Of a stretch of DNA of 64,000 nucleotides, positions 48,733-59,118 are shown one piece after another. Positions within the stretch are counted from its first letter, which is position 1. Each line of letters opens with the position of its first letter. Location of the stretch: contig WOFQ01000008.1 in NCBI GenBank assembly GCA_012184525.1, forward strand, positions 806,001 through 870,000. Reading direction: 5' to 3'. Made by a program: the position numbers and the translations under genes. Source of the stretch: Xenoacremonium recifei. Taxonomy: Eukaryota; Ascomycota; Sordariomycetes; Hypocreales; Nectriaceae. Under the pieces are notes generated by a model. That model made no database searches. It was not told the DNA's origin and saw only the letters and a list, made by a program, of their open reading frames with translations.

Positions 48733-49560
48733 TTAGGCCGACTTCTTGAGGTAGCCCTGCTCGGTGAGCCAGGCCACGATCTGAGCAACGCACTCCTCAA
48801 CCGAGTTCTCGTGAGTCTTGATGACGATCTCGGGCTTCTCAGGCTCCTCGTAGGGAGCAGAAATGCCGGTAAAGTCCTTGATCTCACCCGCGCGGGCCTT
48901 CTTGTAGAGCCCCTTGGGATCGCGCTGCTCCGCCACGGCCAGGGGCACGTCGACGAAGACCTCAACAAAGGGGATGGGCTCGTCGCCGCCCTGGCCGCTC
49001 TGGGCGTGCAGCTCGCGGGCGACCTGGCGATCGGCGCGGTAGGGCGAGATGAAGGAGGTGATGGCGATGGTGGACGCGTCGGCGAACAGCTTGGCCACCT
49101 CGGAGATGCGGCGGATGTTCTCGTTGCGGTCCTTCTCGGAGAAGCCCAGGTCCTTGTTCAGGCCGAAGCGCACGTTGTCACCGTCCAGGCGGTAGGCCGC
49201 CACGCCCAGGTGCAGGAGGTGCTGCTCGAGGGCGGTGGCCACGGTCGATTTGCCCGAGGCGGAGAGACCTGTGAGCCAGATGGTGAGGCCGCGCTGGCCG
49301 CGGAACTCGTTGCGCTCGCGGCGCGAGAGGGACGGGTGCCAGGTGATGTTGCTGCAGCGGGCGGGGTTAGTGAGAGGCTCTGCGGAGAGAAGCTATGCGA
49401 TGCTCAATCGTGGATGTCGTGGTGAGAGTGATCTATCCTGTCTGTCGCTTTCCCATCTCCAGAAGGAGGGAGGGAAGGGAAGGGACATGGCGGGGTAGAG
49501 GGGTAAAAATTAAAGTCGCGGTGAAGCAGAGCAAAAGAGGGAGAGCACTCACGTAGCCAT
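48733..49560 (-). CDS. MET14: Adenylyl-sulfate (APS) kinase
   Basis: Two minus-strand exons (49560-49553 and 49351-48733) encode 208 residues. The P-loop GLSASGKST lies at residues 31-39, after TNITWHPSLSRRERNEFRGQRG. LDGDNVRFGLNKDLGFSEKDRNENIRRI binds APS, and FVEVFVDVPLAVAEQRDPKGLYKKARAGEIKDFTGI forms the later active-site segment. The enzyme phosphorylates adenosine 5'-phosphosulfate to PAPS in cytosolic sulfate assimilation. The first exon has only eight coding nt (Met, Ala and two-thirds of Thr) before a 201-nt intron, which is long for this window. It is a stand-alone kinase with no fused sulfurylase. Confidence 0.95.
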
Positions 49561-50278
49561 TGTGTCTAAATCGCGGGCAGAATCGGGCAGGTAAACGAAC
49601 AAAGAGGTCAAACACGGCGGTCTATATCGCTCTCGTCTTGCAGTATGCTGTATGTTTCTGTTTGGAAGTCGGCGGCAGGCATAGAGTAGTCTATAAAATT
49701 GTTCAATAGCGGCCCCCTGTAGTCTAGCGGGGGAGTAAGCGTCGTCAACGGGCGTTCCACCCCTGAAATTCAATTGCCCTTTCGCGCTCCTCTCAGCCTC
49801 ACGCACTGGAAATCACGCTGTCAGCCGCTAAGCTGCCCCCGACCGCCCGCTAAAGGCTGCCCTGGACGGGAACCTTAAAAGTGCCAATGGCGGCCGTTGC
49901 CATATCACATCTCACCGCCGTGGCAGATTACGACGCCCGGAAGTCGGCCCCGCTTAGATATGGGGGTACCTGATCAACAGCGGACTGAGAAAGGCAAGTC
50001 CAAGTACTTGATCATCATCAGCTGGAAGTCGACTAATATCGAGTAATGTGACTCGCAATGTTGGCTCTCTCTATCTAATGTGACCTTCTTAACTGAAATT
50101 CGACGCCCTCCAAACTCCGTTGCAATGAAAGCCCCAAGCCACCCAAATCTCGCTCTACGTGACGGCCTTTATCAGGAACCCTGTAATCTATTCTACACAT
50201 GGCATACCTCTCGAGATGGATCCAACCCGCGCCTGGTTTAACCAAGAAAGATATTGAAAAGACAGACGGTCGCTACGT
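49561..50278. other. Intergenic region upstream of APS kinase
   Basis: No gene was found. An inverted repeat ATGGC-N7-GCCAT occurs at 49887-49903, about 330 nt upstream of the APS kinase start. Its arms resemble half-sites of the CYS3/MetR sulfur regulator consensus ATGRYRYCAT, but the spacing does not fit, so function is doubtful. Confidence 0.35.
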
Positions 50279-51267
50279 CTATTGAATCTTGGGCATCATC
50301 TAGTAAGAAAGAATCGTTAGCTTTGCTGTGATATCAAAGGCCGTTCACGACTCAACAACTTACCGCTGCAAACTTGGGCGACACAAAGAGCCCCGTCGCC
50401 TCAGCCAGAATCGTCGGCTCCTCGCCGGGCTCGGCCAGCAGCTCGATGTGCCCCTTCACCCACGCCTTGCGGCCATCCACCTTGGTCGTCTCAGCCCGCA
50501 GCACCAAGAAACTCCCCGCGGGCGTCGGCTTCCGGTAGTTGACGTTGAGGTTGGCCGTGACGCCGATGTTGTGCGGCAGCGCGGCGAAGCAGCACCGCGC
50601 CAGCCCCTCGTCCAGCATCGTCGCCAGGTAGCCGCCGTGCACGATGCCCGGATGTCCACACAGGTCCTCGCCCACGTACGTCACGCACACGAGCGACTTG
50701 CCCTCGCCCTCCAGCCATGCGTACGGCGGCACGACCATCTTGCCCGGGCCCAGGAGCGCGTTGCCCGTGAGGCTGCGGCTGCGGTACGACCCGGGCATCT
50801 TCATGTGCGGCCGCGATTCCGTCAGGTTCGGGTTCTTGCGCATCTCGAGGATCATCGGGTGGTTGTTGATCGTGTCCTCGACCATGCGCGCCTCGTCGTC
50901 GGGCGCAATGAACCGCGTGAGGCTCGCCTCGTCCGAGTGGAAGCCCATGCCGTGGCTATGGAGCGTGTACCAGGTGCCCGCGGCGCCGATCGTGCTGAAG
51001 GCCAGCCCGACGAGGCCCATCGAGGCCACACGCCGGAACGTGCTCTGCGAAGCGGTCGCCGTTTGTGTTTCTATTCGATTCGCGCCGTTGTTAGCAATGT
51101 TGCCTCTCTTCTCTTGAAATGGCCATCTGGAGCCTCCATGTAAGTAAGTGTAAGTGCGGGTGCGACTCACCTGGCGTAGCATAGTTTCGCTTCTGTCCCG
51201 TCCGCACCATGCGCCATGTCGCCTGGCCTATCCGCCGGCTGTTGCGACCGATCTGCTGCGAAAACAT
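50279..51267 (-). CDS. Hot-dog fold thioesterase with mitochondrial-type N-terminus
   Basis: Three minus-strand exons (51267-51171, 51070-50364, 50299-50279) encode 274 residues. Residues 1-32 are Arg/Gln/Ser-rich without acidic residues, like a mitochondrial presequence. A single hydrophobic span follows (about 48-67, GLVGLAFSTIGAAGTW). The PaaI/4HBT-like domain has the HPGIVHGGYLATMLDEGLA helix at about residues 172-190, then NVNYRKPTPAGSFLVLRAE. Such enzymes hydrolyse acyl-CoA thioesters; mitochondrial membrane-anchored forms are common in fungi. The last exon encodes only six residues and the stop (MMPKIQ). Reading through the donor instead ends at VSC, so the terminal exon is less certain. 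Confidence 0.82.
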
Positions 51268-51859
51268 GGTGCTCAATCCCCAAATCCCGAGTCCTTGAGG
51301 GAGGCGAAACAAAGTCTCGTCGGTCAAGCCGAGGAGATTTATCACGGCGGGCAGGTGCCGCGGCAAAGGCGTGCTCGCATATGTGCATGGATCGGGACTT
51401 TATGCGTCTATGCGAGCCCGTTGCCGCAGGTTGTGCTCGGTCCCGTTTGAGTGCTAACAGTGACTCCCGTCTAGCTGGCTTGCCTCTCGCACGGGCTGGT
51501 ACAGGTGCCAACAAAGCTGAAACGCCGCCCGCCAATCAACCAACTTTGCCTCCTCCAAGTTTTCCCTGCTGATCCCCTCAATCTTCCGTGCCCGTTCCTC
51601 AGATCAGGTACCGGTACTTTTCGCTGCTGCGGGGTCGTTCCGCCTGCTGGAACGCCTGTTACGTAGGTGCTTCAGACCCTGTGCGGCGCAAACGACCGCG
51701 CCGCCTTGGCTTGGCTGTGATAGATAAATACATGGCTTGCGTTCTTACGACATCCTGTTTTCACTCGTGATAATCACTCTGCTCAGCGCATTTCACCTCA
51801 GCTGAAGTCGCCTCCAATTCAAATCACATACAGAATCTATACTCAAGAAAAGCTTCACA
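51268..51859. other. Promoter region between divergent genes
   Basis: No coding sequence was seen in this 592-nt gap. Confidence 0.5.
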
Positions 51860-52515
51860 ATGGCATGTCCTCTCCTCGAACTCCTGCTCATGACAGGTCC
51901 CCTGTTCCTGTTGTCTAACATGCTGTCTCAAGGCCACCGCTGAGACCGTCGACCTTGGCCCCCCTCACGCTCCCAAGGAGGAGTCCATTGAGGCCTTCAA
52001 CCAGATCCTCCCCGATCTGAAGAAGACTCTGGTCCATCTTCGCCATGATTATAATAGTAGGCACATGACTCCCTCCTTCTGTTTCTTTGGTGATCAGAAG
52101 AGTAACATGATGAGCAGAACACGAGCCCGAGTACTTTGCTGCGGTGGTATGACAGCCTCACCCGTGACGTCTGGCGTCTTGTGTCAGCCGTCACGCATCC
52201 TGTGAGCCTCCCGTGCTGACTTCACCGCAGGCGCACCTCAGCGACCATGACTTAGTCGGCTTCTCTGCCGACGACCTCCAGGTTGTCCGTGTCGCCGTCT
52301 CCGCCTACGGCATCCACGTCTTCGGCAAGCTCCGCATCCCCGCCTTGCCCGAGTCCGGTCCGGCCTTCGTCCATGTCCGGATCTTCTGCCCTGGCGGCGA
52401 TGAGCCTGCCAAGCTTCACAGCATCCATACCGAGGAGAAGGACGATGGAAGTGGCGGTAAGGCCTTCCGGGCCATCTTCACTGACGACGACGCGCTTGAG
52501 TGGTTTGACACCTAG
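51860..52515 (+). CDS. Small conserved-looking protein of unknown function, GC-AG first intron
   Basis: Four exons (51860-51862, 51933-52056, 52118-52146, 52231-52515) encode 146 residues. The start codon stands alone before an intron with a GC donor (ATG|GCATGT) and a good CTAAC branch and CAAG acceptor. No other local start or GT donor gives the required frame. The protein has a helical first part (ESIEAFNQILPDLKKTLVH), then LSDHDLVGFSADDLQVVRVAVSAYGIHVFGKL and a beta-rich tail ending in RAIFTDDDALEWFDT. I know similar fungal proteins only as hypotheticals. The third exon is 29 nt. Its 3' end converges on MAK21 with a 118-nt spacer. Confidence 0.75.
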
Positions 52516-52633
52516 GCTATTCATGATGAAACGGTTGGGAAAGCATTCATGAACCTCGATACCAATAGCACCCTGAACCGTTGAATTGATTGATTGATAT
52601 GTCCTGAAATCCTTTTTATCTTCCTTTGCGCCT

Positions 52634-55600
52634 TTACATATCTTCCTCTCCCGCCAGAAGCTCTGCGTAGTCGTCCACCGATGCGAACATCGGAAGGTCT
52701 TTGAGCATCTTGCGTCTGGACTTGGGCTTGCTGCTCTTCTCGTCCTTAACCTCAAACCCGTCTTCGTCCTCACTGAGTCGAGCACCTCCCAACTCCTCAT
52801 CCTCGTCTTCGTCTCCGAATCCTTCGATGTCGACTTCCATATCGTCATCATCGTCATCCATGTCACTATCCAGTGATAATGCTGGCGATGAATCCCCGTC
52901 AGAGGCCATATCCTCGTCGTCGAGGTCATCGAACCCGAGGTCAGAGCCGTCCTCATCCCCATCGATATCGGGCTTAGAAGCCACAAGAGCTTTCCAGATC
53001 TCATCCTCCTGAGCATCCTCGTCCTCCTCCCCATCAGCCGTGACCTTCTTCTTGGGTTCCTTTGCCTCCTTGGCAACTTGCTGGAAGTACTCGTGGAAGA
53101 ACACATCCTCAGCCGCAACATCCTCAACCTTCTTGTTCCAGAAAGCAGAAGAGTTGACATTCTGGCCCGCTGCAGCTCGAGGTCCTCTGGTTCCCAGCCA
53201 AATATCTCCCAAATCCTTGGATGCCCTGAGGGGTTGCATAATAGAAACACCCTTGGATGAGTCGCTGGCCTTGGGGTTTCGGTACACAAACTTATCCAGG
53301 AATCTGATGAGCGAATGGCTATCTAGATCGGGCTTCTGAGCCTTCTCGTTCTTCGTAACGATGGACGAGGCGAACAGGGTGACTGAAGGGTGGTAATGAC
53401 CCTGGAGAGGTATCTAGTAATTGTTAGACCAAATCTTCTGGAATTGAAGCCAGTTTTACTCACCACTTCCCAGAGACAGCTTCGGTTGGCATTGCTGTAT
53501 TCGGGATCTCTCTTCTTGCCATCATACACGGGCCTCTCGTCCGCAGGCTGGTCATCAAACTCTGACTCCTCGGGTTCCGCCACCAAGGTCGCAAGATCGG
53601 GGAATGTTTCTCGCAGATGCGAAACGACATACAACAGACCGCACATGAATGGTGGTTGATGCAGTCCTGCAATCTGCAGCATCCGCTTTGCGAAGGCCTT
53701 CACTCTTCGGGTGTCGACATCGCTCTTCAGGGCACGGAGGAGTAAGTTGAGGTATAGCGCTTGTTTTGACGATGTGATTAACCGCGGATCCAACAGCGAC
53801 TCGTATAGCGTTCGGTAGAACCTGTCAACTGCCAGGCTTCGAGAGGACGACAGGTGCTGAATAAGCAGCAGAGCCTGAATACCAGTGTTGAAGTTGGCAG
53901 AATGGGCAATCTTGAAAAGAGTGTCCAGATGCGTCTCCATGCTACCCAAGGATGTTAGAAGCTTTGAAGACATCATTAAGATAATAAAAACTCACGTAGT
54001 ATCGTTAGCGGCCATGAAAGGTGCCGCACGATTGACACCGGTCAGAATGGCCGACACAAGCTTATCAGCAGACTCCGTCTCCTGCTCCGTGACAGGCGTC
54101 TTTGGCCGAAGAGGACGTGCTCCCTTCTTGCGAGGTTCTTTTGAAGAGCCGTTGGGCTCGGTTGAGGCAGCGGTGATACCCAAGCTTCCAGCCTTCAAGA
54201 GAACGATGAAGAGGTCAAAGTAGATTCGCATCAAGGACTCCGCAAGAGCTGGTTCCTTGCTACTGAGGATCGTCTGGTTTAGGGTGTTGATGGCGTAGTA
54301 CTTGGATCGATGGTCCTGGGAAGGGTGGAGCAGAATCTCTTGTTCAATCATGCGCACAATGATTGGTTTCATGCCAGGGTGCGAGTTCTGCAGTTGAAGG
54401 AGAAGGTAAGATGCCCGGGAAGAAATCTTGCGGTCTCTGTCGCCGAGTTTGTTGACTAAGAGACGTAGCAAATTGGACTCTTGCTCCGGTTTCTCTTTCA
54501 GGAGTCCATATACGAAGTCCAATGCTCTGGTTCGGGAGTACTCAATTTCGTCCGAGCACCAGTTCTCAAGAAGTTGAATCAGCTTGAAGTAGGTCTCCTT
54601 CAGCCAGTCCTCGTAGATCCATGATATCAAGTGAGCCTCAGTAATCTTTCCAGGCAAGGGATCGCTAGATTTCCATGGCTTCCCCGGATTTCGTTGCAGA
54701 GTCCCAAGCAGACCAGGCTGGGTGTGAAAGGTCCGGAGTCGTCGATCAGCTGGCAGCAAAGTTCCAGGTCCCAAAAGATCGACCAAGGCTCCAATGGCGC
54801 CAAGGGCCTGTCCTCGACTTTTCTTGGATGCAAGGGTCATGAGGGTATCAAATGCTCGGATGTTATGGACGGGCGATTCTTGAACAGCCAGGGTCAGCGC
54901 TGAGACCTTGTCTGTCAAGGTACCTGACGACATGATGGTCGACAAGAATTTGTGAGAAGAAGAGGCAAAGACGCTTGATCGATACTTTTTAGCATCTTCC
55001 TCCAGGAGACTGCGAGCATGCTCTTTCAGCGCCTCGATGGATCCTCGAACGGACCCAATCTCATCGCTGTTTGGCCCTGGCAGCTTGGGGAGCTTCGTTG
55101 CATGCCAGTCTGCTCTGGGCTGGAAAGCCTGATCTACTGCGTTAGCTGTCAGATCTCAAATCACGAATACCGGCAGTTCTCTTACCTGGTCGCCGACTTT
55201 GCGGTCAACTGGGTCCTCGTCTTCGGCCTCGCTTTCTTCGTCTTGGTCCTCCTCATCATCATCGTCTTCGTCATCTTCGGCCTCCTCAGCATCTTCCTCT
55301 TCGTCGCTTGCCTCACTAGGTGCAGCTTCCGCGAGACCTAATTGCTTTGAGAATGCTGCAATTTCATCCTTGAGACTCTTGTCAACCGGCTTCTTGGAAT
55401 CTTTGACATAGTCCTCGTTCTCTGAGTCGATGTCTTGGATGAGCGCAAGGTCGTCCTCGTCGCCGCCGAGAGCCCTGATCTCCTCCAGAAGTGCCTCAAT
55501 CTCGCCTTTGGAGTCATTCGCAGGGGCGGACCCTTCAGAATTTCGCTGCCGCTTCTGGTGCTGGCTCGCTGAGTCGGAGGTTGGCGGGCCTCTCTTCCTC

Positions 55601-55725
55601 TTGTGATCATTGGAGGTCAACTGCTTGTCGATTTTTGAGGTGAGCTGATCCAGCGCATTATTGTCGAAACTGGCGCTGTCCTGCGACCGCCGGGGCCCTT
55701 TGTTTTTTCGGTGAGGCTTCGCCAT
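52634..55725 (-). CDS. MAK21: Ribosome biogenesis protein MAK21/NOC1 (CBF domain)
   Basis: Four minus-strand exons (55725-55186, 55128-53996, 53941-53464, 53413-52634) encode 976 residues. The N-terminus is basic (MAKPHRKNKG), followed by an acidic tract around 140-175. The HEAT-like core includes VQESPVHNIRAFDTLMTLA and LISWIYEDWLKETYFKLIQLLE. The CBF domain carries GVNRAAPFMAANDTTMETHLDTLFKIAHSANFNTGIQALLL and YRTLYESLLDPRL. IPLQGHYHPSVTLFASSI and DIWLGTRGPRA follow, and two acidic C-terminal runs precede the end. NOC1 works with NOC2 in nucleolar pre-60S assembly and export. Intron 1 must use the third AG (GATCAG) to keep frame, giving VGDQAFQPRADWHA. Its start is 278 nt from that of the divergent ProRS. 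Confidence 0.92.
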
Positions 55726-56003
55726 TTTTGCGTTCTGTGTCAAACCGAACGCTCATGAGAAGTCAATGAAGGTCTTGTTGGTGAGAGTCGCAACTTTTTT
55801 TTACCTTTGCAGCGATAAGGATAATTTCATTTCTTATCGTAGCGCCGATGTGGGTCTCGCGGCATGCAACGGCCCGCTTCTCCATGCTGCTGTCAATCAT
55901 CCCAATTCCTCGACTCATGAACCTTTCGTATTTCAATCTCGAAAAGCCCCGATTTCCGATAATATTCGAATAATGCATTGAGACATTGACTATTGCTTCT
56001 CAG
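55726..56003. promoter_or_regulatory. Bidirectional promoter of MAK21 and mitochondrial ProRS
   Basis: Only 278 nt separate the two divergent start codons, so both genes must share this promoter space. A T-run lies at about 55795-55802. No specific motif was identified. Confidence 0.5.
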
Positions 56004-58054
56004 ATGCAATTGGCCATGCTCCCATCCAAACTCCTCCGTTTGGGGGGCGTTTGCCCGCAAAGGAGACATGTCCTGATCCAATTCCGAGCTCTATCCAGTT
56101 CAACCGCGATTCAGACTGATGTCCCCCGTGCGACATTGTCAACGACATGGATACCAACTGGGGGAATCACCGCGACAGAGGATGAATGTAATGTCTTTGC
56201 TACCTTCTAAACAGCTGTTATACCCTAACAATTGTTCCAGTTGGCCATGGCAAGCTTGTACGAGCTGGCTTTCTGCGACAGGTTTGTCAACCGCGGTTCA
56301 GTGACGGATCTTCCCATACTTACATCTGCCAGGCTCATTCTGGTGTTTTTCAAATGTTGCCGCTCGGTCTGCGAGTTCAAGATAAAATTGAAAGTTTGAT
56401 CGACAAGCACATGCGATCAGTCGGTTAGTGCTCGCAGAGTCAAAGCAGGGGATGAGCTAACACAGCTTTGCTCCAGGTGCTTCTCGCCTTTCGCTATCTA
56501 CCTTCTCTTCCGCAGAGCTATGGCAAAGAAGTGGCCGTCTTGAGTCGGTTTCATCTGAAGTATTTCAACCTGAAGGTTTCATTCGGATAGATACTAATCT
56601 CTACCAGCTTTTCCGCTTCAAGGATCGCAAGGACGTCCCCATGATCCTCTCTCCGACACACGAAGAAGAGATTACTTCACTGGTAGCCAGCACCCTCAAG
56701 TCCTATAAAGACTTGCCCATTCGCTTATATCAGATAAGTATGTTTTAAAATGCATTCCCCCTAAAACTTACCTTCTAATACAAGAGCAGCACGAAAATAC
56801 CGAGATGAGCGCCGCCCCCGGCATGGTCTATTACGGGGCCGAGAGTTCCTCATGAAGGACTTGTACACATTTGATCTTACATCCGCCGCCGCCATTGAAA
56901 CTTACAAGCAAGTATCAGCGGCATATCGGGCTTTTTTCACCGAGTTGAAGTTGCCCTTCCTTGTCGCCGAGGCTAGCTCAGGAGATATGGGCGGTGACCT
57001 CAGCCATGAGTATCATCTCCCAAGCGACGTCGGTGAAGATACTGTTGTCAGCTGCAGCTCTTGTGGTTATGCCGCGAACGACGAGGTTGCCGCAGCTCGA
57101 AAGCCAACAACATCGGCTAAGAGCAACTCCAAAATCCACTTCTGGCGTGGCATCACCAAGGACCGGAAGACCTTGGTCAATGCCTGGTACCCTCAGGCAG
57201 ATTCAAGTGACGATAGTGCTTTGAACCTCCATGCGGTCAAGTCTGCTGTACCAGAACTCGACACCAGCATTGAAAACCCCATCAGCCTCTGGAAAGAAAC
57301 CCTACAGGAGGGCAAACCCGAGGTCATTAATGTGGTGGACACCAGATTGAGATCAAAGTTGAACATCATACAGTCCAAGTTTCCTCTAATACCAAAGGAT
57401 CTTGGAAAACTTGAGGCTCAACACACTTTCCTCGAAGAAATAGACGGCTCACCTCTTAACCTGCTGCGCATTCAAGCAGGCGATGGCTGCCCTCGATGTG
57501 AGGATGGCACGCTTGAGGTTCATCGCGCCCTGGAAGTTGGACACACGTTCCATCTTGGAACTCGATACTCAGAGCCCCTCGATGCCTCTGTGACTCTTCC
57601 GCAGACTGGCGTTGCCGATGCTGCTGCTGATGGACTTGGCCCCGGGAGCCGAGTGGCAGTCCAAATGGGATGCCACGGCGTTGGGGTCTCCCGTATCTTT
57701 GGCGCTGTCGCTGAGCTCTTAGCTGATGAGAGAGGTCTGAACTGGCCACGAGTCATCGCTCCATTCGAAGTGGCAGTCATCCCCATCTCTGGAGGATTAG
57801 CGGAGGACGCCCTGAGTGTCTACGACAAGCTTGCTGGGCCAGGGCTCGACGTTGTTCTCGATGATCGAAAGCAATCGTTTGGATGGAAGATGCACGATGC
57901 CGATCTGATTGGCTACCCCGTCGTTGTAATCATGGGCAAATCCTGGAAAGAGAAGGGAACTTGTGAGGTGCAATGTCGGCGGCTCTCTGTCAAAGAGAAC
58001 GTTGCTGCAGATGCCTTACCCGAGTTTGTCTCTGGCTTGTTAAACCAACTGTAA
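56004..58054 (+). CDS. Mitochondrial prolyl-tRNA synthetase
   Basis: Six exons (56004-56187, 56241-56281, 56333-56423, 56477-56559, 56608-56737, 56790-58054) encode 597 residues. A basic presequence-like start (MQLAMLPSKLLRLGG) is followed by class II synthetase motif 1 around HGKLVRAGFLRQAHSGVFQM. LSPTHEEEITSLVAS and RDERRPRHGLLRGREFLMKDLYTFD form motif 2. Motif 3 is GCHGVGVSRIFGAVAEL. The anticodon-binding domain starts near VIAPFEVAVIPI. The domain order is bacterial-type, as expected for the mitochondrial enzyme that charges tRNA-Pro. Exon 2 is only 41 nt. A second possible start is the ATG at 56016. Confidence 0.93.
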
Positions 58055-58309
58055 AACACACCTCAATGTACTACCACTAGATGTAAAATTATGTATCTCA
58101 GTAGCGAGATTTGTAATTTATTCGGCTTTCCGATCGTAAATCGTGGGCGTGTTCTTGACGAAGACGTGAAGTTGCTGAAGATCAGGGGTCGTCCCGTTAG
58201 TCGCATCCGGAACCCCACGTCATATTATTCACGAAGCGAAATATAGAGGGGAGCACCTCCAGCAGCCCACCATCCCAAACCAAACCACCAGAACACCGCA
58301 ATCGCAACC

Positions 58310-59005
58310 ATGGCGGGCCGACAGGAGACGAGTATGCTTTCCTTTCCCCTGGATCGCGGAGATCCCATCTTGCTAACGCCCCAACCAGTCAACCTCGACA
58401 CCCTCGCGCCCGAGCAGTTGGTGCAGGTCAAAAAGCAGCTCGACGAGGAGCTCGAGCACCTCACGTCGTCGTTTGCGCAACTCCACGCCGCCCAGAACAA
58501 GTTCAAGGACTGCCTCCGCTGCGTTCAGAGCCGATCGAGTGCCGCTCCAGGTACGTTCCCGACCAGTCTCGAAGCTTTGCGCGCGCTCGAAGAATCACGG
58601 TGATGGTAACAAATCATAGGGTCGAATTCGGTGCTGGTCCCGCTGACCAACTCGCTATACGTGCGGGGCGAGATATCAGATAATGAAACTGTCATGGTGG
58701 ATATAGGGACTGGATTCCTGGTGGAAAAGGTAGGGATATCTGAGCTGTGCTGTCTTGTCAATTCAGTTACTGACTACTCGTCCAACAGAAGCTCAAGGCT
58801 GCAGAGAAATTCTACGAGGACAAGGTAGATGAGCTCAACAACAACCTCAAGGACCTTGAGACCATCGTACAAAGGAAACAAACAAATGTCAGAACAATCG
58901 AAGAAGGTTGGTGGTTCGATGTCTGTTCTCCAAGAGCTGGTTTTGCTAATGATGATTATAGTACTAAGACAGAAGATATTAGCTGCCCAAGGGCAAAGCG
59001 ATTAG
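58310..59005 (+). CDS. GIM5: Prefoldin subunit 5
   Basis: Five exons (58310-58331, 58389-58550, 58620-58729, 58789-58906, 58962-59005) encode 151 residues, typical for an alpha-class prefoldin. The N-terminal helix has LAPEQLVQVKKQLDEELEHLTSSFAQLHAAQNKF. The central beta hairpins read VLVPLTNSLYVRGEI and VMVDIGTGFLVEK. The C-terminal helix runs from AEKFYEDKVDELNNNLKDLE. Prefoldin captures unfolded actin and tubulin for the CCT chaperonin in the cytosol. Exon 1 has 22 nt. The 3' end lies 113 nt from that of the converging neighbour. Confidence 0.94.
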
Positions 59006-59118
59006 TTGCCTAGCTGGGAAGAAAAAGAACATGCTTTTGAATCGCATCATGCGGCGATAACCCTTAAACAGCGCCGGTCTCTGCAAATTGCGTACTCTTT
59101 GATTCCGGATGATGGGCA

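Noticed and set aside
48685..49425. 246-codon plus-strand frame opposite APS kinase
   Set aside because: Antisense shadow of the APS kinase exon caused by strong third-position bias.
49887..49903. ATGGC-N7-GCCAT inverted repeat as a CYS3/MetR site for APS kinase
   Set aside because: Half-site spacing differs from the known consensus; noted only in the intergenic entry.
50328..51143. 271-codon plus-strand frame
   Set aside because: Antisense of the thioesterase; the hot-dog motif lies on the minus strand.
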